A stretch of 64,000 bases of DNA from Bacteroidia bacterium (GTDB taxonomy: Bacteria; Bacteroidota; Bacteroidia; Chitinophagales; Saprospiraceae), in contig JAUIKE010000013.1 in the NCBI GenBank assembly GCA_030430845.1, forward strand, positions 1 to 64,000. Reading direction: 5' to 3'. Below the pieces are notes generated by a model, which did no database searches, was not told the origin of the DNA, and saw only the letters and a program-made list of their open reading frames with translations. Position numbers and translations under genes: made by a program. Shown here piece after piece: positions 8,348-17,814 of the stretch (position 1 is the stretch's first letter; each line of letters starts with the position of its first letter).

Positions 8348-9502
8348 TTATTTACCGGAGTGATTCCTATTGATAATCAAATCTTTATCAGAAGTCGTCC
8401 CCTCTTTATTTTCACCTGCTAATTGAGGGAGAATTTCTTTATTAAAATCTATAATGCTGATACATTCATAGAAAGTATCCAAATAATTCAGCATCTCTTT
8501 TTGAGCATCCAAACTAATCATTTTAGATGTCAGTAAAATATCGTAAAGAGCCTGCTTTTTAGTTAAAAACAACTGAATATTGCTTTTAACAACTTCCTCA
8601 GACACTTCTCTGCCCAGAAATACCCGATCTTTCAAAGAAGTCAGGCCATAATCTGTACTTGGTATGGCATAGGACGCATTAACCATACCTGAAAAATCAA
8701 AGTCGTAAGGAACAATGAGTTTCTTTTGATCCTGCGGCCGGTTCACAAATTTGATATTGCGATCCATCGTAGAGCTCCAATCGGCATTACCGATCATAAA
8801 CTGGAATAGGGCCACCAGGTTCTCATTGTCGGCATTTAAGGAATCTGTAGGCACATTCAAGCACTTTTCACATTCCTCCCCTCCTAAGCGCTCGGCCATC
8901 TCATCTGTATCTTCAATTAGGAAAGCCCAGCGTTTTACCTTGGCATAATTATTATTGATATCCTTATAAGTGACCTTGAGCAATTGTACCCGATAAGAAT
9001 TGGTAGTAAGCTCATTATACATTTGGTACAGCAAATATTCCTTGATCACATTATCATTCCCGATATATTTGTCGTCGATACAGTGGGTCACCAACTTGAG
9101 GTCATTGTGATCCTGTAAGCCTTGCTCTTTTAGATCTTTTTTAGAAAACTTGATCATTAAAGGAGGAAATTCACAAACCCGGCGGCGGTATTTTCCTCTT
9201 AAGCTGGCTTTTACTTCGTAGCTAACTGTCTGTTTATTAGCATCCTTGTAACTAAAACTCGCTTTTTGAGCGTCTTCGTTATAGCGATTCTCCATCAGAG
9301 GGGCCATATCGAATTCAAGGGTCACTTCCAGCACATCATTTTCCTGATTGAGTTTGTCAAAAATAGTCCGTATCACCTTAGGCTCAGTAGCCTCAGGATC
9401 GTTTATGGGACGGCCAAAAGACATTTGCCCTATTAAAAGGAGTGCAAAAAGACTTAAAATCGTCTTGTGGGTGGCCTGGTACTTTAGAAATTTGTAAATC
9501 AT
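8348..9502 (-). CDS. Secreted protein of unknown function (possibly CotH-like)
   Basis: The 384-aa protein starts with a signal peptide of about 30 residues (LSLFALLLIGQMSFG). After it come a beta-rich domain (EVTLEFDMAPLMENR) and a segment SLRGKYRRRVCEFPPLMIKF, then NDLKLVTHCIDD and later FMIGNADWSSTMDRNIKF and VPYDFDFSGMVNA. The order of a conserved RG-R strand, an N-D-W helix and a late DFDFSG motif is reminiscent of CotH-type kinases (spore-coat/secreted protein kinases), but this is only a pattern resemblance. It is divergent from the alkaline phosphatase gene, separated by 295 AT-rich bases that probably hold both promoters. Confidence 0.55.
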   Translation of the reverse strand: MIYKFLKYQATHKTILSLFALLLIGQMSFGRPINDPEATEPKVIRTIFDKLNQENDVLEVTLEFDMAPLMENRYNEDAQKASFSYKDANKQTVSYEVKASLRGKYRRRVCEFPPLMIKFSKKDLKEQGLQDHNDLKLVTHCIDDKYIGNDNVIKEYLLYQMYNELTTNSYRVQLLKVTYKDINNNYAKVKRWAFLIEDTDEMAERLGGEECEKCLNVPTDSLNADNENLVALFQFMIGNADWSSTMDRNIKFVNRPQDQKKLIVPYDFDFSGMVNASYAIPSTDYGLTSLKDRVFLGREVSEEVVKSNIQLFLTKKQALYDILLTSKMISLDAQKEMLNYLDTFYECISIIDFNKEILPQLAGENKEGTTSDKDLIINRNHSGK

Positions 9503-9797
9503 TTGTAAATTGTGACATTATGCTGGTGAAAAATAGTGATCTACATAAAAGACGACTGCTTTTCCACCAAAGTTGCAGTTCTAAATATTAAAACAATCTT
9601 AAAATACAAACGTTCGCAAAAAGCCTTAAATTTTACACCACAAAGCTATTTTTAAACAAAATAATATTCCAGTATAAGCTCATTATTTTTTTGTTAACAA
9701 TATTTTATTTTTTAAAAACCAAAAAAATCCATATTTTAGAACAATTAGTATAGAAACGCGCAATTAGCCATTAATTAAACAGAAGAGCACAAAATTC

Positions 9798-10931
9798 ATG
9801 CGTAAAAGAACTCTTGTTGGACAGTTTTTAGTTATTGTTTTCTTAACGTCCTGCTCTGTCACTCAGCCTGAAGTGATCACGCAGGTAGATCCGAATCAGG
9901 AAGTCAAGAATATCATCCTGATGATTGGGGATGGTATGGGCCTGGCTCAGATCTCGGCAGCCGTTTATTCCGGATCGGACCGATTATCCTTTGATAATTT
10001 CCAAGTCACCGGCTTGCATAAGTCCCATTCTTCTAGTGACCTGGTAACTGATTCGGCTGCAGGAGCTACCGCTTTTGCGACGGGCGAAAAGACCTTCAAC
10101 GGAGCCATAGGATTAAACAAAGATACCGTAGCCGTCAAAACCATTCTTGAAGAATGCGAAGAGAAAGGTCTGGCTACCGGCCTGCTCGCAACGGTGGCCA
10201 TCACCCATGCGACCCCTGCTTCTTTTATTGCCCACCAGCCCACCCGGGTTCTTTATGAGCGCATTGCTGCCGATTTTTTGGAAACTGACATTGATTACTT
10301 TGTGGGTGGAGGAAAACAATATTTTGACCGCCGAAAAGAAGATAACCGAAACTTATACATGGAGTTGATCCAGAAAGGATATCAAGTATCAGATTATTTT
10401 GAAAAGCCGTTGGAGCAAACCAAGCCTGACGTTAAAAAGCCTTTCGCCTATTTTACCGCCGATAAAAACCCACTGCCCGTCACTGCCGGTCGCAATTACC
10501 TGGCCTTCGCTACCAAGCAGGCCTTACAGTTCCTCGAGAACAGATCCGAAAAAGGATTTTTCATTATGATCGAGGGATCCCAAATTGATTGGGGCGGACA
10601 TTCCAACGACGGCAACTGGATGCTTCAGGAATTACTTGACTTTGACCGGGCCATCACAGAAGCCCTGCGCTTCGCCGAAAAAGACGGCAACACCCTCGTG
10701 ATCGTCACGGGTGATCATGAGTGTGGCGGCATGTGCCTGACCGAAAAATCCAAAATGGGCCGCCCCAAATTTAAATTTTCTACCAACGGCCACACGGCTT
10801 CTCTGGTTCCGGTATTTGCCTATGGGCCCGGCTCCGAACTGTTCCATGGCGTTTATCAAAATACAGCCATTTATCACAAAATGCGAGCCGCCTTAGGTTG
10901 GGATAGCGCCATTACAGCTGAAAGGGAATGA
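9798..10931 (+). CDS. Alkaline phosphatase, lipoprotein
   Basis: The 377-aa protein belongs to the PhoA superfamily. The signal ends in FLTSC, with lipid-attachment Cys19, so it should be anchored in the periplasm or outer membrane. Metal-binding Asp45 lies in LMIGDGMG, and the phosphoserine nucleophile is Ser86 in TDSAAGATA. Later metal ligands appear as THATPASF, EGSQIDWGGHSND, TGDHECGG and STNGHTA. These residues are what the family needs for two zinc ions and one magnesium. It hydrolyses phosphomonoesters outside the cytoplasm. No PHO-box can be called with confidence. It ends shortly before a strong terminator. Confidence 0.92.
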   Translation: MRKRTLVGQFLVIVFLTSCSVTQPEVITQVDPNQEVKNIILMIGDGMGLAQISAAVYSGSDRLSFDNFQVTGLHKSHSSSDLVTDSAAGATAFATGEKTFNGAIGLNKDTVAVKTILEECEEKGLATGLLATVAITHATPASFIAHQPTRVLYERIAADFLETDIDYFVGGGKQYFDRRKEDNRNLYMELIQKGYQVSDYFEKPLEQTKPDVKKPFAYFTADKNPLPVTAGRNYLAFATKQALQFLENRSEKGFFIMIEGSQIDWGGHSNDGNWMLQELLDFDRAITEALRFAEKDGNTLVIVTGDHECGGMCLTEKSKMGRPKFKFSTNGHTASLVPVFAYGPGSELFHGVYQNTAIYHKMRAALGWDSAITAERE

Positions 10932-10988
10932 AAAGATTTAGCTGGTGCAAAAACCTTTTTCTGCAATAATTTATTTATTGTATACAGC

Positions 10989-11022
10989 ATTTCATCAGAA
11001 AAACGCGTTTTTCTGATGAAAT
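10989..11022 (+). terminator. Rho-independent terminator after alkaline phosphatase
   Basis: A perfect 34-base palindrome (ATTTCATCAGAAAAACG and its complement around CGCG) is followed by CTCTTTTTTT. It lies 57 bases after the phosphatase stop. Confidence 0.8.
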
Positions 11023-11141
11023 CTCTTTTTTTACTTGTCCTAACAACTGTGTAAATAATTAGTGAATATGTAGCTGCCGCCTGGATGACAGCCATATATT
11101 AGATAGCATACACAGTACTTTAATACCAAATAAAAAAAATT

Positions 11142-12284
11142 ATGAATCTAGAAACACTGGATAATCTTCAGTTAATTCAACAATCTGCCCGCGACTTTGC
11201 CGAAACTTACATTCGCCCGCATGTAATGGAATGGGATGAAAGCCAACATTTTCCCATCGATTTGTTCAGAAAAATGGGAGAACAGGGTTTTATGGGAGTA
11301 CTTGTTCCCGAAATCTACGGCGGCTCTGGCCTGGGGTATCATGAATATATCACCATTATTGGAGAAATTGCCCGCGTTTGCGGCTCGATCGGCCTTTCAC
11401 TGGCTGCACATAACTCTTTGTGTACCAACCACATCCTGATGTTTGGCAATGAAGAACAGAAACATCGCTACCTTCCTAAACTGGCTTCTGCCGAATGGAT
11501 CGGCGCCTGGGGCCTGACGGAACCCAATACCGGTAGCGATGCCGGCCGTATGAAGTGCGTAGCCGAAAAAGACGGCGACTACTACGTCCTCAACGGCACC
11601 AAAAACTGGATCACCCACGGAAAGTCCGGCGAAGTCGCTGTCGTCATTGCCCGTACAGGGGAATTACTTGACAGTCGCGGTATGACAGCCTTTGTAGTTG
11701 AACGAGGAACGCCTGGTTTCCATGCCGGCAAAAAAGAAAACAAACTCGGTATGCGCGCCTCCGAAACAGCCGAGATGATCTTTGAGAACTGCCGCATCCA
11801 CAAGGATCAAATGCTGGGTGAAGAAGGCCAGGGCTTTATCCAGGCCATGCAAGTCCTGGATGGCGGTCGGATCTCTATTGCGTCCCTGTCGCTTGGTATT
11901 GCCAAAGGCGCTTATGAAGCATCTGTCAAATACTCCAAGGAAAGACATCAATTCGGCAAGCCGATCTCCTCCTTCCAGGGCATCAGCTTCAAACTGGCCG
12001 ATATGGCCACTAAGATTGAAGCAGCTGAACTGCTCACCCGCAAGGCAGGAGATATGAAAAATAAAGGCGAAAAAGTAACTAAGATCTCGGCCATGGCCAA
12101 ATACTACGCATCCGAAATTGCCGTGCAAATCGCTACCGATTCGGTGCAGATCCATGGAGGTTACGGGTATACAAAAGATTTCCCCGTAGAGAAATTCTAC
12201 CGGGATTCCAAGCTCTGCACCATCGGAGAAGGGACTTCGGAGATCCAGAAATTAGTGATCAGCCGGGAAGTACTCAGAGAATAA
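11142..12284 (+). CDS. Acyl-CoA dehydrogenase
   Basis: The product is 380 aa, the normal length of a soluble acyl-CoA dehydrogenase. N-terminal helices are followed by the FAD-binding beta-domain motifs [13 protein letters not shown] and [11 protein letters not shown]-terminal helices contain [14 protein letters not shown], the [20 protein letters not shown] signature and [15 protein letters not shown], where the Glu is the expected catalytic base. It catalyses the alpha-beta dehydrogenation of an acyl-CoA in the cytoplasm, passing electrons to ETF. It is most like the short-chain/isovaleryl group, but the chain-length preference cannot be read off. A short lipoprotein gene follows. Confidence 0.93.
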   Translation: MNLETLDNLQLIQQSARDFAETYIRPHVMEWDESQHFPIDLFRKMGEQGFMGVLVPEIYGGSGLGYHEYITIIGEIARVCGSIGLSLAAHNSLCTNHILMFGNEEQKHRYLPKLASAEWIGAWGLTEPNTGSDAGRMKCVAEKDGDYYVLNGTKNWITHGKSGEVAVVIARTGELLDSRGMTAFVVERGTPGFHAGKKENKLGMRASETAEMIFENCRIHKDQMLGEEGQGFIQAMQVLDGGRISIASLSLGIAKGAYEASVKYSKERHQFGKPISSFQGISFKLADMATKIEAAELLTRKAGDMKNKGEKVTKISAMAKYYASEIAVQIATDSVQIHGGYGYTKDFPVEKFYRDSKLCTIGEGTSEIQKLVISREVLRE

Positions 12285-12293
12285 TAAGATAGA

Positions 12294-12327
12294 AGGAAGA
12301 TGTGAATAGCGAAATTCACATCTTCCT
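12294..12327. terminator. Hairpin after the acyl-CoA dehydrogenase gene
   Basis: AGGAAGATGTGAAT (12294-12307) and its complement (12314-12327) form a 14-bp stem with a six-base loop, just after the dehydrogenase stop. It is followed by an A-run on the plus strand, so its termination role in this direction is uncertain. Its position argues that the next gene starts after it, at 12341. Confidence 0.5.
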
Positions 12328-12340
12328 AAAAAAAAGCATT

Positions 12341-12835
12341 ATGAAAAAAACACCGATCTACTTCCCTATTTTATTCCTTTTCTTATCCTCCTGTCAGCCG
12401 CAACCATCTACTGAAGCAGGAAACATCTCTTTCTCTTCGGAAGAACAGGAAATCCATACTTTTTTACAATCTTACTACCAAACCATGTCGGAACGAAACT
12501 GGCAGGCCTACCGGGAATTTTTCTGGGACAAAGCCACTATTACTACGGTTTGGCAAGCCGAAGGAGATAGTACTGAAACGGTTTTTATCAGTACCATCGA
12601 CGAATTCATTGAAAAAACGCCGGAAGGGCCCGATAGCCAACCCATTTTCGAAGAAAAAATGCTCGAGGCCGATATAGAGGTACGCGCTGACCTGGCGAAA
12701 GCCTGGGTGTCCTATGAAGCCAGATTCGGCACCCAGGATAACCTAATGGAATGGACAGGAATGGATCTGTTTGCTTTAATGAAGCATCAGGGAGCATGGA
12801 GAATTGTGTCGCTGACTTTTAGTGCAGATCAATGA
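12341..12835 (+). CDS. Small lipoprotein with SnoaL/NTF2-like fold
   Basis: The start at 12341 (MKKTPIYFPILFLFLSSC) gives a proper lipoprotein signal with lipobox LSSC; the frame opens earlier at 12302 but that would lie inside a hairpin. The mature protein is about 145 aa. EIHTFLQSYYQTMSERNWQA and FFWDKATITT, followed later by GMDLFALMKHQGAWRIVSL, match the helix-sheet order of NTF2/SnoaL-like domains used for ligand binding or small enzymes. No catalytic residues can be assigned. It lies beside a broken copy of the WYL-gene end, at the border of the CRISPR island. Confidence 0.65.
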   Translation: MKKTPIYFPILFLFLSSCQPQPSTEAGNISFSSEEQEIHTFLQSYYQTMSERNWQAYREFFWDKATITTVWQAEGDSTETVFISTIDEFIEKTPEGPDSQPIFEEKMLEADIEVRADLAKAWVSYEARFGTQDNLMEWTGMDLFALMKHQGAWRIVSLTFSADQ

Positions 12836-12841
12836 GAGGAA

Positions 12842-12907
12842 CTTCATACAGCGATCTGGTCTGCTCGACCCTTTCCTTCATCCGCTCTCGTAGGGCTGCC
12901 GGCGGCA
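12842..12907 (-). pseudogene. Duplicated 3-prime fragment of the WYL regulator gene
   Basis: About 66 bases match the end of the WYL gene at 13192-13257 with roughly nine differences. Both read CTTCATA-AG-GATCTGG and continue through CTTTCCTTCATCCG and TCTCG-AGGGC. On the minus strand this corresponds to the last 20 or so residues of the regulator. The fragment stops exactly where the dispersed repeat at 12901 begins. Confidence 0.75.
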
Positions 12908-13042
12908 CGACTTTTCCAGGCTGCCCCCCAGCCCCCATTTGGGGTAGCTACAGGCTTTTCTTGGCTTTTGAGATGAAGAAATTACGGCTTGTGCGGGCGG
13001 CGGTCCTCCCTCCAGGGAGTTAGAGGGCGGCGAGGGCAGAAA
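12901..13042. repeat. Dispersed repeat A, copy 1
   Basis: This element of about 142 bp recurs at 27330-27470 and 33572-33712. Shared landmarks are CGACTTTTCCAGGCTGCC or close variants, CCCCCCAGCCCCCATTTGGGG-type text, TTTTGAGATGAAGAAATT, GTGCGGGCGG and CCTCCCTCCAGGGAGTTAG followed by GAGGGCAG. There is no long open frame. The other two copies are joined to the ends of CRISPR arrays 1 and 2. Confidence 0.8.
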
Positions 13043-13044
13043 AT

Positions 13045-13147
13045 GGACCACATCGCTTTACGATGTTTGGTTCTCAGCCTTTAGGTTGAGGAAAGGAAAC
13101 TTTCAACGTAAACACTGAAAGCCAGACATCGTAAAGCGATGTGGTCC
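13045..13147. repeat. Hairpin element with 22-bp perfect arms
   Basis: GGACCACATCGCTTTACGAT (start of the left arm, 13045-13066) is repeated inverted at 13126-13147. The loop of about 59 bases holds a smaller inverted repeat (CTCAGCC/GGTTGAG). The gap 12836-13180 therefore consists of a gene fragment, repeat A and this MITE-like hairpin. Which of these, if any, affects the converging WYL gene is unknown. Confidence 0.65.
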
Positions 13148-13180
13148 GATTAGGCGCGACTGCGGCCAGGTCCTTTCAAT

Positions 13181-14200
13181 TTATCTCGAGTCTTCATATA
13201 GTGATCTGGTCTGCTCGATTCTTTCCTTCATCCGATCTCGCAGGGCAGTCGGCGCCAGCGCCTCCACCCGCTCCCCCATCGCCAGCAGCTTACTTTCCAA
13301 CTCATAATTAGGGACCAATCTCAGGCGGAACAGCCAGCCGGCCTCCGTTTTTTCCAACAATTCCTGACTTTCGTGCAGAGGCTTGGTATGCAGGTAAGGC
13401 CCCTGCCTGGGATTGACGCGCAGGAGGATGTCCTCAACATGCCCCTTATCTGGTATGGTCAACCCAATAATATCTCGAAAATATCGCTGTGCATCAAAAG
13501 AAGGCGGCCGATAAAAAGCTAAGTCTGAGGGTTCGATGTGCAGGATGCGGTCCAGGGCCAGCTTTTCAATACGTTCCCGCTGGTGGTTGTAGCCCACCAG
13601 GAACCAACGCTTGTTGTATTCCTTAAGCAGGAAGGGGCTGATCGGGTGGATATAAGGCTCTTCAAAATTAAAAGGATGGTACTTTATCCGGATCACCTGC
13701 TGATGGAACACATGGCGGTAGAGCCGATCAAGCCACTGTTGGCCCGGCGCATTCAGTGGGTGGTCGAACTCTATGATCGGAGCCGGACGCCTCCGCTGGT
13801 GCATGCTGTCGTCGAGACGGGTGATGATGCTCTCAATCCCCTCCACATGCCGGAATCCACTAAATTGGCGCAGGATCACCAGGGCATGCTCCAGCTCGTC
13901 GAGGTCTTCCCGTTTTAAGGGAATATTGTGGATGGAAAAATCAGGATCGGTATAATAATAGGTCTTGCGCTGATGGTCGAAAGCAATCGGAGCCTTATAC
14001 CCCAGCAGGCCGTCCTTCATATGCTTGATGTCCTTAAAAACGGTGCGTCGTGCGGGGTTATCCATCTCCGCTCCGAGGTAATAGCGCAGCTGTTCACCGC
14101 AGGCTTCGCTCAGCCGCTGCCAGGTCCACTGCTGCTGCCGCCGCCTCAGACAATCATTGATGGTACGATATCGAATGAGCGATTGAATATTCCCGGCCAT
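13181..14200 (-). CDS. WYL-domain transcriptional regulator of the type III CRISPR locus
   Basis: The frame opens at 14239, but MAGNIQSLIRYRTINDCL at 14200 is the likelier start, giving 339 aa. Residues 1-90 hold a winged-helix-like segment (TWQRLSEACGEQL, RRTVFKDIKHMKDG). The WYL core follows in residues 170-260: HQQVIRIKYHPF, ISPFLLKEYNKRWFLVGYN and EKLALDRILHI. The C-terminal WCX-like part ends in ALRDRMKERIEQTRSLY. WYL proteins are ligand-sensing regulators often linked to CRISPR-Cas and other defence genes. It diverges from cas6 with about 290 bases between, where both promoters should lie. Confidence 0.85.
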   Translation of the reverse strand: MAGNIQSLIRYRTINDCLRRRQQQWTWQRLSEACGEQLRYYLGAEMDNPARRTVFKDIKHMKDGLLGYKAPIAFDHQRKTYYYTDPDFSIHNIPLKREDLDELEHALVILRQFSGFRHVEGIESIITRLDDSMHQRRRPAPIIEFDHPLNAPGQQWLDRLYRHVFHQQVIRIKYHPFNFEEPYIHPISPFLLKEYNKRWFLVGYNHQRERIEKLALDRILHIEPSDLAFYRPPSFDAQRYFRDIIGLTIPDKGHVEDILLRVNPRQGPYLHTKPLHESQELLEKTEAGWLFRLRLVPNYELESKLLAMGERVEALAPTALRDRMKERIEQTRSLYEDSR

Positions 14201-14490
14201 TTTTATGAACAAAAATACGTTTTTCCTGCAAGAGTGCACGTATTGTGCACTAGGGGTATTTATATTTTCCCTCGGTTTTTTTTTCGTCGTACCGAAACAA
14301 ATCCTATTTTAGATGCGTAAACTTTTTTACCCAAAGTCAACACAACTACTACTTTCCCGAGCCTTTAAACGGGCCTGTCGGCTTTTCCGGAATTTGAATT
14401 TTTGTAAAAGACTCCCACACTCCACCGTAAGCGAAAGATGCCATTGCATCCTGAGGAAAAAATATTGTAGAACTAACAGCCACAGTTATC

Positions 14491-15213
14491 ATGCCTAAGG
14501 TCAGATATCTAAAGATCCGATTTTCCAATCCTTTGATGCCCTATGAGGTGCCCTGTTTCCGTTCGGCCGTCATCGAGGCCACCCAACGGCAGTCCACGCT
14601 TTTTCATAATCATGCGGTCGAGAAGGGATTCCTGTACCGCTACCCGCTGATCCAGTACAAGATCACGGAGCGCAAGGCGAGTCTTGTATGCCTCGGTCCC
14701 GGCACCGACGACATTCACTACCTACTACAGAACCGCCAACTCGAGCTGCGCATCGGGGAGCGCACGGAGCCTTTTGAGATTGAGGACATCCAGCTGCGCT
14801 ATCATAATGTACAGCTCTGGCAGGCACGCTTCCAGTATGCGCTGAAAAACTGGATGGCGCTCAACCAGCAAAACTACAAGCAATACGTGGAACTGGAATC
14901 AGAAGTACAACGGCTGGAATTCCTGGAAAACTTACTCAAAGCCAACCTCCTCTCCTTCGCCGGCGGCATCGACTGGTATGTCGAGCAGCCGCTGGAAGTC
15001 CGCATCACGCGCCTAAAGAGTACGCGCTGGCTGCGCTTCAAGGGACGGAAAGTTCTCTGCTTCACACTGAACTTCACGACCAATGTGAGCCTGCCGGATT
15101 ATGTGGGCTTGGGTAAGGGGGTGAGTGTGGGGTTTGGGAGTGTGAAGGGGTTTGGGAGGATGAGAGCTAAAAAAGATGATCATCCTAAATCAGAACCTTC
15201 AGCCCATAAGTAG
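14491..15213 (+). CDS. cas6: Cas6 crRNA endoribonuclease (type III locus)
   Basis: The protein has 240 aa and the two-RRM-like plan of Cas6. The strongest mark is the C-terminal glycine-rich loop GLGKGVSVGFGSVKGFG (around residues 205-222), which holds the crRNA repeat. The N-terminal strand KVRYLKIRFSNPL also fits, and a His (HNHAVEKGFLYRYPLIQYK) near residues 30-50 may be catalytic. Cas6 cuts repeat RNA and leaves an 8-nt handle. Arrays 1-3 end their repeats in ATTAAGAC, which would be that handle. It is separated from csm1 by 37 bases and is probably co-transcribed. It is not similar enough to the second Cas6 (45770) to be a recent copy. Confidence 0.82.
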   Translation: MPKVRYLKIRFSNPLMPYEVPCFRSAVIEATQRQSTLFHNHAVEKGFLYRYPLIQYKITERKASLVCLGPGTDDIHYLLQNRQLELRIGERTEPFEIEDIQLRYHNVQLWQARFQYALKNWMALNQQNYKQYVELESEVQRLEFLENLLKANLLSFAGGIDWYVEQPLEVRITRLKSTRWLRFKGRKVLCFTLNFTTNVSLPDYVGLGKGVSVGFGSVKGFGRMRAKKDDHPKSEPSAHK

Positions 15214-15250
15214 TAAAATTTGAATCAAAAAAGGTATTAAGCTACACCAA

Positions 15251-17800
15251 ATGACAATCAATAAAGATCAACTCTATTTATCAGCTCTTTTGCATCATAT
15301 TCCACACCAGGGAGCCAAAGATAAGTTTCATCAGGTAGTTGAATTGAATGATGCAACTTCAAGTATCCATAAAATACTTGAATTAAGCGATCAATATGCC
15401 CTGACGAAAGATGGCGCTATTGAGCCTACTTTTAGCTTCCTTGCGTCTCCTTTTGAACATCTCACTGAAAACCAAAAGAGTTATCATTACAAAATACCAG
15501 CAAATACTTTTTCTCTTGAAAGGTCTGCATTTCCGGTAAAGGAACAGAGCTCAGAGAAAACTAATATCGATCAATGCTGGAATAACTTCTGTGAGGAATT
15601 GGATAAGCTGGAATGGACAACTGGTCAATGGCAAGCCACGGGAAATATCGTATTAACCCTACTCTACAAGTATGCTTCGAACATCCCTAATCCGTCCAAT
15701 ATTCACCAAGAAGTTTCCTGGTTTGATTATGCGAAAATGAAAGCAGGCTTAGCTATTTGCCTCTACGATTTTTTAGCTCATGAAAAAAACGGTGTTGACC
15801 ATGAGATCACAGATAGCGAGCAACCGCTCCTCATTATCCGGGCTGATCTTTCTGGTATACAGCGATTCATATATGACATTGCCAGTAAGCAAGCCTCTAA
15901 AAATCTTAAGGGGCGCTCATTTTATGTTCAGCTGCTGGGAGATGCCGTACTCAGACTTTTAGTCAAAAGACTAGACCTTCGGCAAGGGAACATCATGTAT
16001 GCCTCCGGAGGTAACTTCTTCCTCATAGCACCTAATACTGAGCAAGCGAAAAAGGGGTTTGAAGAACTTGAAAAGGAAGTAACAAAAGCCTTTTTTGAAC
16101 GCCACCAAACCCGAATATCCGTCGTGATGGGCTACAAAGAAGTTAGTCAGGAGGATATTTTGACCGGAGATATTAATAAGGCCATAAATAAACTCTTTGC
16201 AGAAAAGATAGACCGAAATAAAAAGCGGAAAAATTATCAACTTATTGAAGAAGACTATGAACAATTCTTCGAACCGTCTGATGTAGGGGGTGAAGAAAAA
16301 ACAGACACCATTACCGGCGAGGAAATTGCTCAAAATCCTGATTTTTTCTACAAAGTAGATGAGGATTATGCTCTTCCTGTACCCATAAAGAAGAGTGAAA
16401 TCAATGATGACACCCAATTAATTAGTGAAGACACTGCAAAACAGATCTATCTAGGGCACCATTTGAAAGACTTGAAATATTTAGTCGTCAGTTCAAATCC
16501 GTTGGATTTAAAAGGAAAGTTCAAAAATGAAATCAGTGTTGCCCCTTGCGAACTTGGCTTACATTATTACCTGGTTAAAGAAAAAAACTTCTTTCTCTTT
16601 AAAGAAGCCCTTACCAAAGAGATAGCGTATGAGGTGCTCACAATCAACGAATTTAATACAGGACAGGATTTACTGTCCTCCAATCATACTTTACCTTTAG
16701 AATTATACGGGGGTAGTAAGATTCCTACTATTACAGCATTACCTGAGGAAATTGATGACAAAAGGCAAGTAGGCGACCCCAAATTCTTCCACGAACTCTC
16801 CGTCGGAGAAGGCGAACTAAAAAGGCTGGCTGTGCTAAAAATGGATGTGGACGGTCTAGGTCATATTTTCAAAAGTCTCTCCGACAAAAAACTCACCTTC
16901 TCCTATTATGCAGCCATGAGTCGCCAATTGGACTGGTTCTTCAAAGGGTACCTCAATACCATTTGGGAAAAAGGAGGCAAAAATCTGGAAGAAGGAGACG
17001 CCTTTAGGGAATACACTCAAATCATCTATGCAGGTGGAGATGACCTGTTCGTAGTTGGAAGATGGGATCAAATCATTCGCCTGGCGGAAGTGATTAAAGA
17101 GGAGTTCGCCGACTTCTGCTGTCACCAAAAAGGCATTTCCTTGTCTGGAGGAATAGCCATTGTCACCGACAAATTCCCCATCATGAAAGCGGCAGCCTTT
17201 GCCGATGAGGCAGAAAAGGCTGCTAAAAGCCATGAACTAAGGCTAGCGGAGGCTGAAAGAAATAACTGGCCGGAAGGAACCTTGGAGTTTCAGAAAAACA
17301 GCATTAACCTTTTAGGGAAATCGCTTCACTGGGATTCTGAATATCCGTTGGTAAAGGAAATGAAAAAAGATTTGGTACACCATATTAAACCTCCAGAAGG
17401 GATTAAAGGCCTTCCGATGAGCTTACTTAGTAAAATCAGAATTCATCATCAAATGATGCAAGCATTTGAAACGGATAAGAAACAAGGACTAAGAGCTAAT
17501 CCACGATGGATTTGGAATATAGCCTATGACTTCTCGCGATTTAAAGAACGACAGCGAAAGGACAACAAAGTTTTTATAAAAAAATTAGAAGAAGAGTTGG
17601 AAAGTGACATTCAACAATATTTGGAGAATGGCTTAAGCTTCATTGACAGGCTACAAAATGGTGTTTTCACCAACCATTATGAGAACGAGGCCGGTATTGA
17701 AATTAAGGCCCAAAGCAGATATCACTTCCTTGATTTACTCAACATAGCTGCACGTTGGGCAGAATTGGATCTAAGAAGTAAAAGAAAATCTAAGCAATAA
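15251..17800 (+). CDS. csm1: Cas10/Csm1, type III-A signature protein with GGDD cyclase motif and altered HD motif
   Basis: At 849 aa this is the large subunit of a type III-A complex. It has two palm domains: DLSGIQRFIYDI (about residue 195) and the cyclase palm with YAGGDDLFVVG, where G595-G596-D597-D598 is intact, so cyclic oligoadenylate synthesis from ATP is expected. The N-terminus reads ALLHHIPHQGAK, where the family has ALLHDIGK: His16 replaces the metal-binding Asp, so the ssDNase activity is probably lost. The linker domain lacks the usual pairs of Cys. The C-terminal helical domain is complete. It is followed 14 bases later by csm2 in the same operon. Confidence 0.92.
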   Translation: MTINKDQLYLSALLHHIPHQGAKDKFHQVVELNDATSSIHKILELSDQYALTKDGAIEPTFSFLASPFEHLTENQKSYHYKIPANTFSLERSAFPVKEQSSEKTNIDQCWNNFCEELDKLEWTTGQWQATGNIVLTLLYKYASNIPNPSNIHQEVSWFDYAKMKAGLAICLYDFLAHEKNGVDHEITDSEQPLLIIRADLSGIQRFIYDIASKQASKNLKGRSFYVQLLGDAVLRLLVKRLDLRQGNIMYASGGNFFLIAPNTEQAKKGFEELEKEVTKAFFERHQTRISVVMGYKEVSQEDILTGDINKAINKLFAEKIDRNKKRKNYQLIEEDYEQFFEPSDVGGEEKTDTITGEEIAQNPDFFYKVDEDYALPVPIKKSEINDDTQLISEDTAKQIYLGHHLKDLKYLVVSSNPLDLKGKFKNEISVAPCELGLHYYLVKEKNFFLFKEALTKEIAYEVLTINEFNTGQDLLSSNHTLPLELYGGSKIPTITALPEEIDDKRQVGDPKFFHELSVGEGELKRLAVLKMDVDGLGHIFKSLSDKKLTFSYYAAMSRQLDWFFKGYLNTIWEKGGKNLEEGDAFREYTQIIYAGGDDLFVVGRWDQIIRLAEVIKEEFADFCCHQKGISLSGGIAIVTDKFPIMKAAAFADEAEKAAKSHELRLAEAERNNWPEGTLEFQKNSINLLGKSLHWDSEYPLVKEMKKDLVHHIKPPEGIKGLPMSLLSKIRIHHQMMQAFETDKKQGLRANPRWIWNIAYDFSRFKERQRKDNKVFIKKLEEELESDIQQYLENGLSFIDRLQNGVFTNHYENEAGIEIKAQSRYHFLDLLNIAARWAELDLRSKRKSKQ

Positions 17801-17814
17801 AAAAATTAATCAAT

